In this document: positions 1-11,547 of the stretch, piece after piece | Position numbering within the stretch: position 1 is the stretch's first letter | How the letters are laid out: every line of letters begins with the position of its first letter | Assembly (NCBI RefSeq): GCF_964656455.1 | Contig: NC_135718.1 | Location: 125,217,093-125,281,092, forward strand | Length of the DNA stretch: 64,000 nucleotides | Direction of reading: 5' to 3' | DNA from: Halichoerus grypus | Taxonomy: Eukaryota; Chordata; Mammalia; Carnivora; Phocidae | Program-made: the position numbers and the translations under genes | Notes under the pieces: generated by a model | The model's database searches: none | Told to the model about the DNA's origin: nothing | Seen by the model: the letters and a program-made list of their open reading frames with translations, nothing else

Positions 1-700
1 AACTGCCAAACTGTCTTCCAAAGTAGCTGTACCATGTTTCATACCCACCAGCAATGAATAAGAGTTCCTGTTGCTCCATGTCCTTGCCAACATTTGGTGT
101 GTCAGTGTTCTGGAGTTTGGCCACTCTGATAGGTATGAAGTGATATATCATTATTGTTTTAATTTGCATTTCCCTGACGACATGCTGTGGAGCATCTTTT
201 CATGTGTTTATTTGTCATCCATAAATCTCTTCTGTGAGGCCTATTGTTTAATGTTTGTCTTTTTTCTTATAGTTGATTTTTAAGTTCTTTGTTTATTTTG
301 GATAACAATTCTTATCAGATATGTTTTTTGCAATTATCTTCTCCTAGTCTGTGGCTTATCTTTACTTGACAGTGAATTTTGCAGAGCAGAAATTTTTAAT
401 TTTCATGAAATTTTCAATTTTCATGAAGCCCAGCTTTTCAATTCTTTCTTCCATGGATCAAGACTCTGTGTTGTATCTAAAATGTCATTACCAAGCCCAA
501 GGTCATCTAGATTATCTCCTTTGTTATCTTCTAGGTGTTTAATAATTTTCATTTTACATTTAGGCCTGTGATGCAGTTTAAGTTAATTTTTGTGAAGGGT
601 GTAAGGTCTGTGTCTGGATTCATTGTTTTGCATGTGAATCTAGTTGTTCCAACACCATTTAAGGTCTGTGCTCAGTCTACTGTATTGAAATCCTACCCTA
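1..700 (-). mobile_element. L1 LINE fragment, antisense (ORF2 C-terminal half)
   Basis: Read on the minus strand this is the end of L1 ORF2. Phrases typical of mammalian L1M elements in reverse orientation are visible: 'ccaaactgtcttccaaagta', 'ccttgccaacatttggtgt', 'cagtctgtggcttatc' and 'ggtcatctagatt'. Several frames are broken by stops and small gaps, so it is a dead copy. It runs off the left edge, and the right limit near 700 is approximate. The subfamily cannot be fixed by eye. Confidence 0.85.
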
Positions 701-1524
701 ATTTAAAATATTAAATGTTTTAAGATAGTAGAAAATAATTACCATGCAGGCTTTGTCTCTTTTCAAGGCTTTACCATGATCCTTTTTTGTTTTGTAAATT
801 GTGAGGTTTAATAATAAGACATGTGAAGGTGCTGGGCCGGTGTGTCTTACAGGCACTTAACAGTTCACTGGAGACCCACAGTCTACCCCAGGCAGAAGAC
901 ATGCCTCTAGAGAGACATTTCCCAAATTTGTCTACAGAAAATCTATATCTTAGAATGTTAATAAGTGTTTCTTGAGAACATAGAATATGTGATTTTAAAA
1001 AATAAATTACATATTTTAATAGATCCTTTTTAGTCACTTAATTTTTTTATATTTAAGGTGGTTCAAACACATCTTGAAGATTGTTTTGCTGAAAAATAGG
1101 GGTTCAGAATCAACTTATACTTGGGATATATCTCGTATTTTAACAAAGTCTAAATATCTGATAAAATTAATTTATCTCTATTTTTATAGCCAAGATGTAA
1201 AAATACAACAATATGTGCAAAATCATCTTCTCTCATTAATTTATTCTTCTTCTGCTGTGTCCTCATTAAAAGGATCTTATCTGAGGTGCCCAAGTGATTT
1301 CTGGTCTCTTCTTCAGCCGATGCAGCCACAGTTACCTTCCACTGGGACGGGCATTGCTCCTTCAGCATCTTTTCAGGTACCCCTTGTACTCCAGAGCCTC
1401 AAAAATCCACAGAACCTTTCCTATTTGCCCAACATTTTGAAAACACAGTCAAATCCTCATAACAAAGATGCCATGGCAGCTACTGAAAATTTAACTACTA
1501 TTACTAATTACTATAACTAATATT

Positions 1525-1680
1525 ACTTAATATTTATTGAGTAAACATGCTATGCCCAGAGCTCAAGTGAACATGCTTTGCTATGCTATACATAATACCA
1601 GTACATCATTTAGTACAACTTGAATTTAGTCATAGTCCCAGGAGAGAGTTAGTGTTATATATAAAGAAATGGGAAGGAAG
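1525..1680 (-). repeat. Possible MIR SINE fragment
   Basis: The order 'atatttattgagtaaacatgctatgcccag' followed by a degenerate 'agtcatagtcccaggagag' resembles the reverse orientation of MIR (the 'tattgagcacctactatgtgccag' part). It is heavily diverged and could be a chance match. Confidence 0.3.
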
Positions 1681-1857
1681 AGAAAAATCAGAAAAGAAAA
1701 AATCAGTATCTTTTGATCAGAGTTTACCAGTTATGATCATAAAGCTCAGCTAGGAAAACTCTCCCATCAAGGGGTGAATGATTGACTCCCATCTTTCCCA
1801 CACCTTGAGAGTAAATCCATCCTACATACACACTTTCGGCTCAGAAACTGTAATTGG

Positions 1858-1890
1858 AAAAAACAAAACAAAACGAAACAAAACAAAACA
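1858..1890. repeat. (AAAAC)n simple repeat
   Basis: About six units of AAAAC or AAACA with one G interruption. It has no sign of being a SINE tail, since no SINE body precedes it. Confidence 0.8.
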
Positions 1891-2559
1891 GTGTTTTCCT
1901 GGAAAAATTTAAAATATCTTTCCCAGTTTTTCTTTTCTCCTTTATATATTTGAACCCCAAACTATCCTTTCACATTTAAATTATGTCCCTGAATTGTTGG
2001 GGCAGTCTACTGACATTGCCCTCTCCTTTTGAGCTGAATACCTTGCACATTATGTAGGCATTTCTCCAAGCTGTGATTGTGCTTTTCCTGGAAAGTTTGC
2101 TTCTCCCATGGGAAAGGATGCCTGATAGGGGTTCTGCAGGAATGGATCTAGTAGAAAGAGACAGATAATGGTTTGAACAAATAATGCAATTTACCAAGAT
2201 TGTTGTTACTTTTGGGCTTTGCTGTGGACAAAATTTGGGAGAACATGATTGTTTGGCTTTTAAGATGTGTTTATTCTAATAGTTCCAATTAAAATATAGC
2301 ATTACATAATTTTTAATTAAATTCTTTGATTTTATATTTGTACCTCTTTACTTTTATACTGAAAATCTTGCTTCTAATAATATTAGCATATTATGTATTA
2401 TTGTAATTATTTATATTATTCTATAATTTACATAAAATAGCTTTCTAATACCAAATTACTGAAGAATTAAACTATTGAGTGAAATTTATAGCTCTGTATC
2501 TCTGTATGAAATATATTCCACAAAGGTAGTACCGTCATAATATCATGTATTATGTCAAG

Positions 2560-2780
2560 TCTTCTACCAACTGGATATGCAATTAGCTTGATCCATTTCA
2601 GTTCGTTTTTAATTTTGTGAACTGTTTCTTAAGTATTTTAATTACATTTAATGCATATATCATTCTATTAGATATTGCCAAATTCTCTTTCATTGAGGCT
2701 GTAATATTTTGCATTCCCATCTGCAATATTTGAGGGTGCCAGTCTTCCCCTCAGTCTAAGCTCGTTGGCCTATATTCCTA
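2560..2780 (-). mobile_element. Old L1 fragment, antisense
   Basis: 'agatattgccaaattctctt', 'ttttgcattcccatctgcaa' and 'gagggtgccagtcttcccct' are a diverged antisense version of the L1M region that reads 'gttgccaaattg...caccagcaatg...gagtgcctgtt'. Old and truncated. Boundaries are approximate. Confidence 0.5.
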
Positions 2781-3558
2781 ATTTAATGAAAAAACTCTGC
2801 AAAAAATTTGGGAGTATGAATAGCACCTTTTTCTTATTTTTTTCAATCGTGCTCTACTCTTAGTTCCTTTTGGACATTTCAGTAAAGATTTGCAAGAGGA
2901 GCAAGTTACTCTTGTGGAATCAAAGTGCCAAATTTTCCCCCAGTGCCTGACATTTCCTTCTGATGGCACTGAGTCAAATAGACTAGAAGACATATAGTGT
3001 TTCTATTACCCAGGGAGAGCTTGTATACCCATGCAAATACTATACAAGATCAAGTAAATATTTAACAATGAAATTATGCTTCTTCATAATTTACATGTAT
3101 AATTATTCGGCATGTTTTACTTACATTGGGGTGTTCTTGGTAGAATATAAGTTAGTTAGTAATGAAAGCATTGTGAATCAAGTTTGATGCCCAGGCTTGA
3201 AATCAGGAGTCTGAATCATTCCTCCTATTTCAATTAGCCTGGAATGAGATTTCAACCACACTGGGAATTACAAGTGTGAAGAAAACAGCAAAAACTATAA
3301 CCTGCTGCTGACTTCCTCAAAGTGTGGAAATGAAATGAAACCCAAAATGGAAACTTGGGGATTATCTTTGTTCCCTTTGCTCTTATTGTCATTGTTTTTA
3401 TACCTCCTTATACTTGCCCTGCTTTAATATATATTTTTCTATTTGATTTTCTTTGAAGGTTTGCTCTTTAAAAGAATCTTATCTACATATTTTAAAGTGA
3501 TGAGTCTGATTATTGATGCAAACCAGCAAATACTTTCTCCTCTCTCTATGTCTCTGTT
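2781..3558. other. Unique AT-rich DNA, nothing recognised
   Basis: I see no repeat, gene or RNA signal in this stretch. A minus-strand open frame of about 70 codons near its start has no supporting features. Confidence 0.5.
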
Positions 3559-3573
3559 GAATAAATGGCATAA

Positions 3574-3730
3574 GGGGTGCCTGGGTGATTCAGTCAGTTA
3601 AGCACCCAACTCTTGTTTTTGGCTCAGGTCATGATCTCAGGGTCATGGGATAGAGCCCCAAGAACTGCTTGGGATTCTCTCTTTCTCTTTCTCTCTCTTT
3701 CAAAAGAAATAAGTAAGCAAGTAAGAAAAT
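3574..3730 (+). mobile_element. Carnivore tRNA-derived SINE (SINEC type)
   Basis: Starts 'ggggtgcctgggtgattcag', continues through 'ggctcaggtcatgatctcag', then a CT-rich body and an A-rich tail containing AAATAAAT. It is flanked by an imperfect 15-bp target-site duplication (3559-3573 and 3731-3745; core 'aataaatgg'). The body is shorter than in the younger copies at 37662 and 43528, which suggests an internal deletion or an older subfamily. Confidence 0.9.
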
Positions 3731-3745
3731 AAATAAATGGTTTAA

Positions 3746-5449
3746 AATTGATGACAATAAAAAAATTCCAATATCAATAAAGGCAAACCTAAAACAAAGT
3801 TTCTGAGATATATGATTGTTTGGCTAAATAATTTTTCTAAATTTTTCTTTTTTTTCAATTCAGTTGTATAGATTTAGAGTTGCAAGGGACTTTCGATATC
3901 TACTATTCCAGAAATTTTATTTAAAGATGAGGAAATCATTTGGCATGGAAGATTCTGGAAGAATAGTCAGTCTGATTTGCATCCAAGAAGTAGTTCATGA
4001 TAGAATTGGGCTGAAGCAATTCTCCCAATTTCTTAATTCAGTGTTCTTACTGGGAAATCTCGAGGTATTTACTATTTCTATTGTCATTGTAGCTGTTGTT
4101 AACAGGAAAAATTAAAGAGTAAAGGATTACTTAACTGGTGTTTTATGGAACCACTCTGAAGTCAGAGTTTGCAGACCAGTTTGAGGCTAAGTAGTTGCCT
4201 TTGCTGTAATTCAGATGATTCTCACTATGCCTTCCCAGGAATCTATTTTATGAAGAGCTGAGGAACTTCCTTACAGACAGCTTCATTCTAAGAAGGAAAA
4301 AAAAAAAAAAGGATTTTTAGGGTTGGTTCAATCATAAAACCTTAGCCTCAGCCTTAGCGTTAACATGAAAAACAGTTCTGAGTTTAGCAAGGTGCTTGAC
4401 ATGTACGTAGATGAGTCTGCTGGCTTCAGCTTATGGATTTATGCTTGAGTCTCTGAATAAACAGAAAGAACTACTCCATTACAGCTTTATGTGGTACTGG
4501 AAAAAATGCAGTTCTTTGGTAGCATTTTACTGGAGTGTGACACTGAAAAATGAAAGAAATTCTCTAGCTCTCCATATTGTGAAGCTTTGGCAGCTTGAGT
4601 CAGCACTGCAGGGGAGAGGTGGTACCCAGAAGTGGCAGAACTTGGCAGCCATGTTGTTGTTACCCAATGAGATTGCTCTGTCAGCAGGAGAAAGCAGTGT
4701 CTGCTGGGTGTGACTACATGCAGCCAAAAGAACAGTGATGCTAAATAGGAATGGTTATAATTCAACAGAAAGGAGAAGTGGAAGAAGGTGGGTAGTACAA
4801 TGTAAGGTTTGATTGGGTTTGTGAAATCTCCTAGAACCTCCATGAAATCTTTTGAGTTGGGGCTAGAGATGGGGAAGGAATTACTGAAGACTAAAGTCCT
4901 GCAGTATCCAGAGGGCAAGATTTTCATGGAAATAACTTAATTTCATATTTTATAAATGCCCAAAGTTCATTTTTATTTTGTAGTAGCCGATATTATGAAC
5001 AAGATACAGAAAAGGTCTTTCTCCTATCATTATATAATTACAGCAGAAAATGGAAGGCAGTTATTTTTACTTAATTAGTACAACTAGAGTTTTACTAAAA
5101 ATAACTAAAATTTAATGAAACAGAGAAGATAAATGTACTTTGAGTTCTTTCAGTTTATCTATTCTTTGAGAATGCCAAATTTACTGAGGCAGAATACCTC
5201 CTAGCCTTATAATAGAGGTGAGTTTATAAATATATCGCCACTCCTATTCTTTTCTCTTTTATCATGCTTTAAATCATTCAGACTCAAACTATTTAAATTT
5301 TCTATCATGTCTGTACACTGATTTCAATAAAAATAACATTTTAAGAAGATGCAGTAAGAAAAGTGATAAGGAATAAAATAGTGAAGGAGTGTAAAATAGT
5401 GTACCTGGAGCTTTATTTTTTTTTAAATGAAAGTGACTTAAAAGGGGCA
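3746..5449. other. Unique DNA, no gene supported
   Basis: No repeat family recognised. Two overlapping open frames on opposite strands around 4411-4927 are long for AT-rich DNA (up to 146 codons on minus), but neither has a recognisable domain or splice sites, and both strands being open at once suggests low stop density rather than coding. A 14-A run sits near 4297. Confidence 0.45.
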
Positions 5450-5975
5450 AATTGCTATCTATTGCTGTGTAACAAAGCACCCCAAGCCTTCACAGCTTAA
5501 AAGAATAAAGACATGATCTCACAGTTTCTGGAGTCAGGGGTCTGGCATGGCTTGGCTGGGTTCCTCCTGCTCCGAGGTCTTTTGATCCAAGGCTGTGATC
5601 AAGATGTCCATTCAGCTTCAGTCATCTGGAGACTTGACTTAGGAGGATCCAGTCTCGCAAGCTCACTTAAGTGGCTGCAGGCAGGCTTCAGTCCCCTGCT
5701 TCAGGAACCCTTCCGTGAGACTGTTTTATGATATGGCAGGTGGTTTTTCCCACAGAGTAATCCAGGAGAAAGCAAAAGAGAGCAACCATGACAGAAACTA
5801 CATTTTTTGGTAACCTAATCTTGGAAGTGACTCCGTCACCTCCACCACAATTTGTTAGAATTAAGTCACTAGGTCCCACCCAGATTCAAGAGGAGGTGTA
5901 TGTTTATACACTAGAATGTATATATCAGTTGATGAGGATCTTTAGGGCCCATTTTGAGAAGCTGCCAACCACAGT
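5450..5975 (+). mobile_element. LTR-type ancient repeat fragment (family uncertain)
   Basis: Contains 'tattgctgtgtaacaaagca', then 'cagtttctggagtcagg', 'gtcacctccaccacaatttg' and 'cccacccagattcaagagga'. This word order is that of a common mammalian interspersed repeat with an LTR-like layout; I am unsure of its family name. A second copy of the same family lies at 9248-9600. Orientation is given as read and is uncertain. Confidence 0.5.
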
Positions 5976-6131
5976 CCCTAAGACAGGGAAATGGGTGAAT
6001 CAGGGACTAGGTATTATGTTGATGAATAATGGGGCAATTTGAAATTTGGGTGCCCTAATTATCATTTCCCCTCACACTATCACTTTCTTTCATTGTTGAA
6101 ATCATCCATATTTACCAGAACCCTCTCTGTT

Positions 6132-6172
6132 TTAAATTCTGTCATCTCTGTTCTAAATTCTGTCATCTCTGT
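6132..6172. repeat. Short tandem duplication, 21-bp period, two copies
   Basis: The word 'taaattctgtcatctctgt' occurs at 6133-6151 and again at 6154-6172, identical apart from the linker. This is a local replication-slippage type duplication. Confidence 0.85.
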
Positions 6173-6269
6173 TGTGGACAATGTTGATCGCTTCCTAAAT
6201 GCTATAGAAGCAACTCAACTAGCAAACACTTCAGTTCATCTTTCACACTGTAACTAGTGATTTTTTGAA

Positions 6270-6600
6270 ACACTAATCAGATCATCCACTATCCTTCAGC
6301 CCCATGTATTTTAAAGGTCCTTCAGTAGACTCCTATTGTTTTTAGGACAGTAGACCAAAATTTTTAATGTGGCTTAAATATTTTATATGGCCTTTCCTTA
6401 ACCCACCTCCTCAACCTCAAGTGACAGCAGTCTCCCTGTAGGCTCTTTTCCAGCCACACAGTATGGGCCTCTAACCTTTCCTTGAACTGTCTTTCTTATC
6501 CCACGATTGGCATCTACACATGTCATTCTCACATGTCTGCCTGGGATGCTCTGTCTTCCTTCCCTGACCCCCCTACTCCAACTCCTTTACCAATTATCTT
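6270..6600 (+). mobile_element. L2 LINE fragment (ORF2 C-terminal end)
   Basis: Diverged but ordered match to the L2 3' coding end: 'aatcagatcatccactatcc', 'ccttcagtagactcctattg', 'ccagccacacagtatgggcc', 'ctgcctgggatgctctgtct' and 'ccttccctgacccc'. The copy is old and not coding. Its 3' UTR may continue at 7080-7245 after intervening sequence. Confidence 0.75.
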
Positions 6601-7079
6601 TTACATCTGTAAATGGAAATTTTTCCACCAGAGCAGCACTTGCCTGAATGACACAAAAATTAAATTTCATCATAACTAGCTCAAACCAGCTGAAACTTAT
6701 AAAAATGATGAAACTTTGAATGACCTTGGTACACCAAATCCTTACTTGACCTAACTGAAGACTGATTACTGACCAACAAACTATGAGATTTTCTTTCTTT
6801 CTTTTTTTTTTTTTTTTTTCCCAACCATGTATAGACCTTGGATTCATTCATCTTCTTATCCAGAGAGCTAGTTTTCAAGACTTACTTAGCACATCACTAA
6901 GAATACCCCTGTCTAGCACTTAAAAATCTGTAACTTTTCCATGTCAGCAAATGACCCAGTGAATTTCTTCACTGGTATATCTTCTCTTGCTTTGTAAGTT
7001 AAATAAGATGCAACTTTGATCTTTTTTTTTTTTTTTAAAGTTCTGGTGGTCTTCCTTTTATTCTCTAGCCCTTTACTTT
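6601..7079. other. Unidentified AT-rich segment with two poly-T runs
   Basis: Lies between two L2-like pieces. It contains TC-rich and T-run stretches at 6791-6820 and 7021-7036 that could be reversed poly-A tails of unrecognised old retroelements. I cannot name a family. Confidence 0.35.
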
Positions 7080-7245
7080 AGAGCTCTCTAATTATGCAAC
7101 TATGTGATAAATATCTTTCTCTGCCGCTAGACTTCAGGTTCCTAGGAAGTGGTAACTGTATTTACCATGGTATCCCCCAGCACTTAGCAAAATGCCAGTA
7201 AATAAATAGGCTCCTAACACATATTTGTTTAGTGGATGAGTAAAT
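7080..7245 (+). mobile_element. L2 LINE 3' end fragment
   Basis: 'gctagacttcaggttcctag', 'ggtatcccccagcacttagc' and 'aacacatatttgtttagtgg' follow the order of the L2 3' terminus (usual form: gggcaggga...tatccccagtgcctagcac...aataaatatttgttgaatg). Confidence 0.7.
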
Positions 7246-8924
7246 AACTTTCATTTTATGGCCTTATATTCTAAACCAAGAAAGTACATAGTATGAACTT
7301 TCTTCTTTTCTTTCTTCTTTCTTTCTTTTTTTTTTTAGTTGTTTAGGTCTTAGGTTTTCAGGCAACAACTGGCAATTTTAAAAAATCTAATAAAGACACA
7401 TCTATCTTAACTGCTTGTTAGTTTGTGTTTACAAGTTGCAAAAGGCATGTAATGATTTGGAGAAGGTGATCTCTCTTCCCCTTCTTTCTGACATTACCAA
7501 TAATGTGCTTGGCCAGCTGTGCAGCGCTGTCCATGTGTACAGAAATTCCTTTCTGAAAGGCACAGGTGATCATGTTACACCCTGAAGCCTGAGATCTGAT
7601 TACTCTTATTATAGTAGCCTGAAAAGTTACAAATGTCATTAGTAGTCATTAAATTACTCTACTTGGCTTTCTAAAAGGAGCTCTGGTATTTGACTCAGAG
7701 ATCTCTTATGACTGTAAATCCCACATTTTGAACATGCATTTTCATGGGGCTGCATATTCTTTGACAGATCCTATGTATTATTGCTCTGAAAATGACTCTC
7801 AATAATGAAAGTAGAACCTGAACCCAAGAATTCTAATGGAAATTCATGGAAATACAAGTCTTGGAATTAAGTGTGTGTGAGTATTCACATGCCCAAATTG
7901 TCTTCTCCAACCCTTCTACTACCCCCTTCTTTTTTGCTGTGTTCAAGCAATTTAATTCTGCATCTAATTTTAATCTGTAAACCATATCCCTTCCTGCAGT
8001 TGTAAAGCATGTGTTAGCACTTAACCAGCAGGAGGGGGTTGCCTAAGGTAAGAGGATTGATAGCATAGACCAGGCATCTTAAAAATGGCTTTGTGTGATT
8101 TGGCGCCACTAGCTAAGGCTTTGCGTGCATGGATCCAATCTGTCTGTCCAGGGTTGAGAGAGATTCAGGCAGTGAATATAGTGGAATCTTTTATTCTTAT
8201 TACTTGGTGTTGATTTTTCAGGAAAATTGGCCTAGGGAGAGGTGGTTTAAAGGAGTCTAAAGGCATTCACAATTGCTTTCTTAGAGGTAGAAGGAACAAT
8301 AAGTGAATTTGTCTAAAGAAGGTGAGGACTTGGAAAATGTTGATTAAGACCCGTTAAAATTATACTGAATTGTGATGGCATTGTGTAAAGTAAAAGAAAG
8401 GATTTGTACAATACAAATTTGGCTGCTAAGTAAATGCAATCTCTTCTTACTAGGCTATAATTTATAGCATTAGAAATTAAGAAAAAGCTGTTCATATACC
8501 CAGGATTTATTTTTAACTTAAGGTCAAGGGGAATGTTAGATTTTAAAGTTAGCATCTAGAATAAAAATCATGTATAACTAAAACAACCCTTGAAAATTCT
8601 TAAAACACATGTAAATTTCAAAATATGTGTTTCACTTGTGGTCAATGGCGGGAAAAAATTGTTGACATCATTCCCAAAACTTCTCCACCATTTTTTTCCT
8701 TACTTGCATTATCTTTTCAGATTTATTTGTATTTGTTGTTTAATATAAGGAATGCAACCCATCAGTGGTGGAGGTCTGAAGATAATTACTGTATTTCATT
8801 GACACTAAGATGAGTCTTTTTTTTTTTTTCCATTTTAACATTGAGATGTGTCTTATAATTGAGGCATTTTAAAATTATAATGATCAGGGTTTGTTCCTTC
8901 CTTCTTTTTTTGATATTCCTTTAT
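7246..8924. other. Unique AT-rich DNA, no gene seen
   Basis: Nothing recognisable on either strand apart from short poly-T tracts (about 7300-7337 and 8818-8830). Small open frames of 60-80 codons have no support. Confidence 0.5.
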
Positions 8925-9050
8925 TATGTCTCACCCTCCCCAAAATGCAAGTTTCTGAGAATAGACACTTGTTTTCTGTTGTATCTCCAGTGTCTAGAAT
9001 TGTTTCTGGCATAGAGAAGGCATTTAAATCCTTATTGGATTAGTGAATAT
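8925..9050 (+). mobile_element. L2 LINE 3' end fragment
   Basis: 'gagaatagacacttgttttc', 'gtatctccagtgtctagaat' and 'ctggcatagagaaggcattt' match the ordered L2 3' end, with strong divergence. Confidence 0.7.
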
Positions 9051-9247
9051 AACAGATATTCCATTAGCTTTGTTTCCTTCTCAGACTTCTCTCTCCTAGA
9101 ATCTTCTGTCCTCCTGCTCCAATCTGGACCTGCAAGCCCAGCTTTCCAATCTTGAGCTTTGGGCCTCTAAAGTTTTTCTTTTTCTTGGCTTAATTCCTCA
9201 TTTTGGTGGACCACAATTCATAAATTGTAAAAATTTTTAGTACATTT

Positions 9248-9600
9248 CCAATTGCTATTGCTATGTTACAAACCACCTCAAAGCTTAGTGACATTATGCT
9301 ACAACATCATTTATTACCTCTTGTTTTCTGTAAGATAGGAATTTAGGAAAAGCTCAGTTGGGCCCTTGTGGCCTGGGGTCTCTCACTGAGGTTGCATTTA
9401 GATTGGAGCTGGAACCACAGCATTTATACAGTAGCTGGGGACTGGTCAGGCATCTCTCTTTATGTAGTTTCAGGGCCTGTCCATTTGGTCTCTCTCTCTA
9501 TGGTCATCTAGTTTAGTCTTCTTCACAACATGGCGCCCTCAGGGCAGTTGGACTACTTACAAAGAGGCTGGCTTCCACTCAGTATCATTATTTGGCCCTT
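9248..9600 (+). mobile_element. LTR-type ancient repeat fragment, same family as 5450
   Basis: 'attgctatgttacaaaccac', 'ctcagttgggcccttgtggc', 'ggtctctctctctatggtca' and 'caacatggcgccctcagggc' share word order with the repeat at 5450-5975. Old, with no coding capacity. The family name is not certain. Confidence 0.5.
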
Positions 9601-9860
9601 CTACTTAATGATAGTTTTAGGAATATAGAATTCTAGATAGATTATTTTCCTTCAAGATTTTGAAAACAATTTTCCATTGTTTTCTGACTTTCAGAATTGT
9701 TGTTGAGAAGTCTGATGTCATTTAAATTCCAGATCCCTATAGGTCAGCTGATTTTTCTATCAGACTTTAGCATGTTCTATTTATCCTCAGTGTTTTGAAT
9801 TTTCATGTGAATCAGGAAATAGCTTTGATAAACTAGTGAAGTCTCGCTCAGTTGAATTTT
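9601..9860 (-). mobile_element. Old L1-like fragment, antisense
   Basis: 'ttaggaatatagaattctag', 'tttccattgttttctgactt' and 'ttgttgagaagtctgatgtc' match the antisense version of an L1M internal region ('atagaattctnggttgac...ttgtttctgatgagaa'). Highly diverged. Confidence 0.5.
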
Positions 9861-9944
9861 AGGTTCTACTCCATTTTATGTCCTGATAACTGGGTTCTCT
9901 CTCATCACTTCATTAATCTAGTTTGAATCATATGTCTGTCTTCA

Positions 9945-10140
9945 TTTAGGTTGCTGTAAGAAAATACCAAATACTGGGTTGCTTATAAACAACCAAAATT
10001 TTTTCTCGCAGTTCTGGAGGCTGGGAAGTCCAAGATCAAGGCACCAGCAGAGTTGCAGTCTGATGAGAGCTCTCTTCCTGGTTCAAGTCAATGCCTTCTT
10101 ACTGTTTCCTCATATGATAACACAGCTTAGGGCTTTCTAT
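9945..10140 (-). mobile_element. MaLR-type LTR fragment, antisense
   Basis: 'gctgtaagaaaataccaaat', 'ctgggttgcttataaacaac', 'cagttctggaggctgggaag' and 'tccaagatcaaggcaccagc' are the classic antisense reading of an ERVL-MaLR (MLT1/MST-like) LTR. Truncated, with no internal viral genes. A CT-rich tract follows to about 10225. Confidence 0.75.
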
Positions 10141-10225
10141 AAGGTCTCTTTTCTTTTCTGTTTTTTTCCTTTTCTATTTTTTCTTCTCTTTTCTTTTTCT
10201 TTCTTTCTTCCTTTCTCCCCTTTCT
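10141..10225. repeat. Pyrimidine-rich low-complexity tract
   Basis: Almost entirely T and C, in irregular TTTTC/TTTC arrangement. It directly follows the MaLR LTR fragment. Confidence 0.75.
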
Positions 10226-10495
10226 CATTACTTTAGACAATACTATTTTGTCTTGTCATTAATTGTCTATTAGATTGGAAGAAATATAGTAGTTAAATTC
10301 ATATGTGGTAAATACATAAGTAAATGTTAAGACTCCACTCTAGAGGCTACAAATAAAGGCTACTTCTGTATGTAGTTTTTGGAAAAAACTACTTTTCAAA
10401 GAGACTCAACTTTGACTCATAGCATCTAGTTTAAAATATTGTATCATATGAGTCAGTCATTGGAGGTACTGCTTGCTGAGTAGCCATGTTCATGA

Positions 10496-10570
10496 CTCAT
10501 TCATTCAACAAATATTTATAGAGCTCTTATCATGTGTTTGACATTGCCCTTAATATAGGTTGGAGCAACA
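10496..10570 (-). mobile_element. L2 LINE 3' terminus, antisense
   Basis: 'cattcattcaacaaatattt' then 'agctcttatcatgtgtttga' and 'ggagcaacaaacaaaatgg' match the reverse complement of the L2 3' end. Confidence 0.75.
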
Positions 10571-10844
10571 AACAAAATGGGTAAAGGCTCTGACTTTTGG
10601 AGATTATTTTCTCTGATGAACAAGAAAAAACAGGTCTTAAATCACTTAAATTATAATACCATTCTTCCAAATATGGAGTCTGGGAGTATATACCTTATTC
10701 TCAGATCATGCCTTTATATTTTATGTAAATCCCAACAAAAGTTAATTTTGGCCAAGCTATTATTTTGAAAGGAATACACTATTCTTTCTCAGAAATAGTT
10801 ATTCATTGAAGGTTAGATTCTCAAAATTTCTATTTAAACTAAGT

Positions 10845-11000
10845 GGTATAGTTTAGAGCCATCCCTCAGCTGGTTCTGTGACTGTGGTCATATTATTTAT
10901 TGTCTTGTCCCCATCTTCAAAATAATAATCTCTTCCTCAAATGGTTCTTGTGAAGATTAAAGGACACCTAGATCATTGTGTAAATTCAATAAAGTAAATG
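10845..11000 (+). repeat. MIR SINE
   Basis: 'ctggttctgtgactgtggtc', 'gtcttgtccccatcttcaaa' and 'tggttcttgtgaagattaaa' follow the MIR order (tgtgtgaccttggg...ctgtaaaatgg...gttgtgaggattaaatg). Strongly diverged, as expected for MIR. Confidence 0.7.
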
Positions 11001-11050
11001 ATAATTCTATTTAACTTTATTTCTTTTTGCAATTGACCAATGCCTACTGT

Positions 11051-11494
11051 TTTTTTTTTTTTAATGTTTTTATTTTGTTTTTAGAGAGAGGGAGTGTGTC
11101 CGTTTGAGTGGTGGGGGTGGGGGTTATGGCAGAGGGAAAGGGAGAGAGAGAATCTTTTCTTTAATTATTCAGTTTAAACACTTGCTCTTTTTTTTTTAAG
11201 ACTTTTTTTATTTATTTGACACACAGAGAGAGAGAGAGCACAAGCAGGGGGAGCAGCAGCAAAGGGAGAGGGAGAAGCAGGCTCCCTACTGAGCAAGGAC
11301 CCTGGGATCATGACCCAAGCCAAAGGCAGATGATTAACTGGCTAAGCCACCCAGGCACCCCAGAAAGAGAATCTTAAGCAGACTCTATGCTCAGCATGAA
11401 CCCAACATGGGGCTTGATCTCACTACCCTGAGATCATGACCTGAGCCCAAATCAAGAGTAGGATGCTTAACTGAATAAGCCACCCAGGTGCCCC
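11051..11494 (-). mobile_element. Carnivore SINE (older), interrupted by a second SINE
   Basis: Minus-strand SINE whose reversed A-tail is the T run at 11051-11062 and whose tRNA-like head ends 'cacccaggtgcccc' at 11494. Its body is split into 11063-11156 and 11363-11494 by the insertion described separately. A short target-site duplication is visible ('cctactgt' at 11043-11050 and 11499-11506). The split explains the two SINE heads close together. Confidence 0.88.
11157..11361 (-). mobile_element. Nested carnivore SINE plus 31-bp extra 3' sequence
   Basis: A younger minus-strand SINE inserted into the older one. Its head ends 'cacccaggcacccc' at 11361 and its reversed A-tail is the T run from 11188. 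A 14-bp target-site duplication with one mismatch brackets 11157-11361: 11143-11156 and 11362-11375, both ending 'gagaatctt'. Between the T run and the left duplicate lie 31 bp (11157-11187) that belong to neither SINE, so on the minus strand the inserted unit is SINE, A run, then 31 bp of other sequence. Confidence 0.85.
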
Positions 11495-11547
11495 AAGACC
11501 TACTGTCTTTTAGGACAGTAAAGAAGTATGTGTTATCAGCTTGAAAC

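Larger units (their letters stand above)
701..2559. other. Unique AT-rich DNA, no gene seen
   Basis: No convincing gene. The longest open frame (1074-1520, plus, 148 codons) has no recognisable domain, no clear splice signals and an amino-acid make-up expected from AT-rich non-coding DNA. A short AAAAC-type simple repeat lies at about 1858-1890, and a weak MIR-like stretch lies at about 1525-1680. Confidence 0.6.

Noticed and set aside
1074..1520. 148-codon plus-strand open frame
   Set aside because: No recognisable domain, no start or splice context, composition typical of AT-rich non-coding DNA. Length alone is not persuasive in 64 kb.
4411..4927. Overlapping open frames on both strands (up to 146 codons)
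   Set aside because: Both strands open at the same place, no family resemblance and no splice sites, so low local stop density is the simpler explanation.
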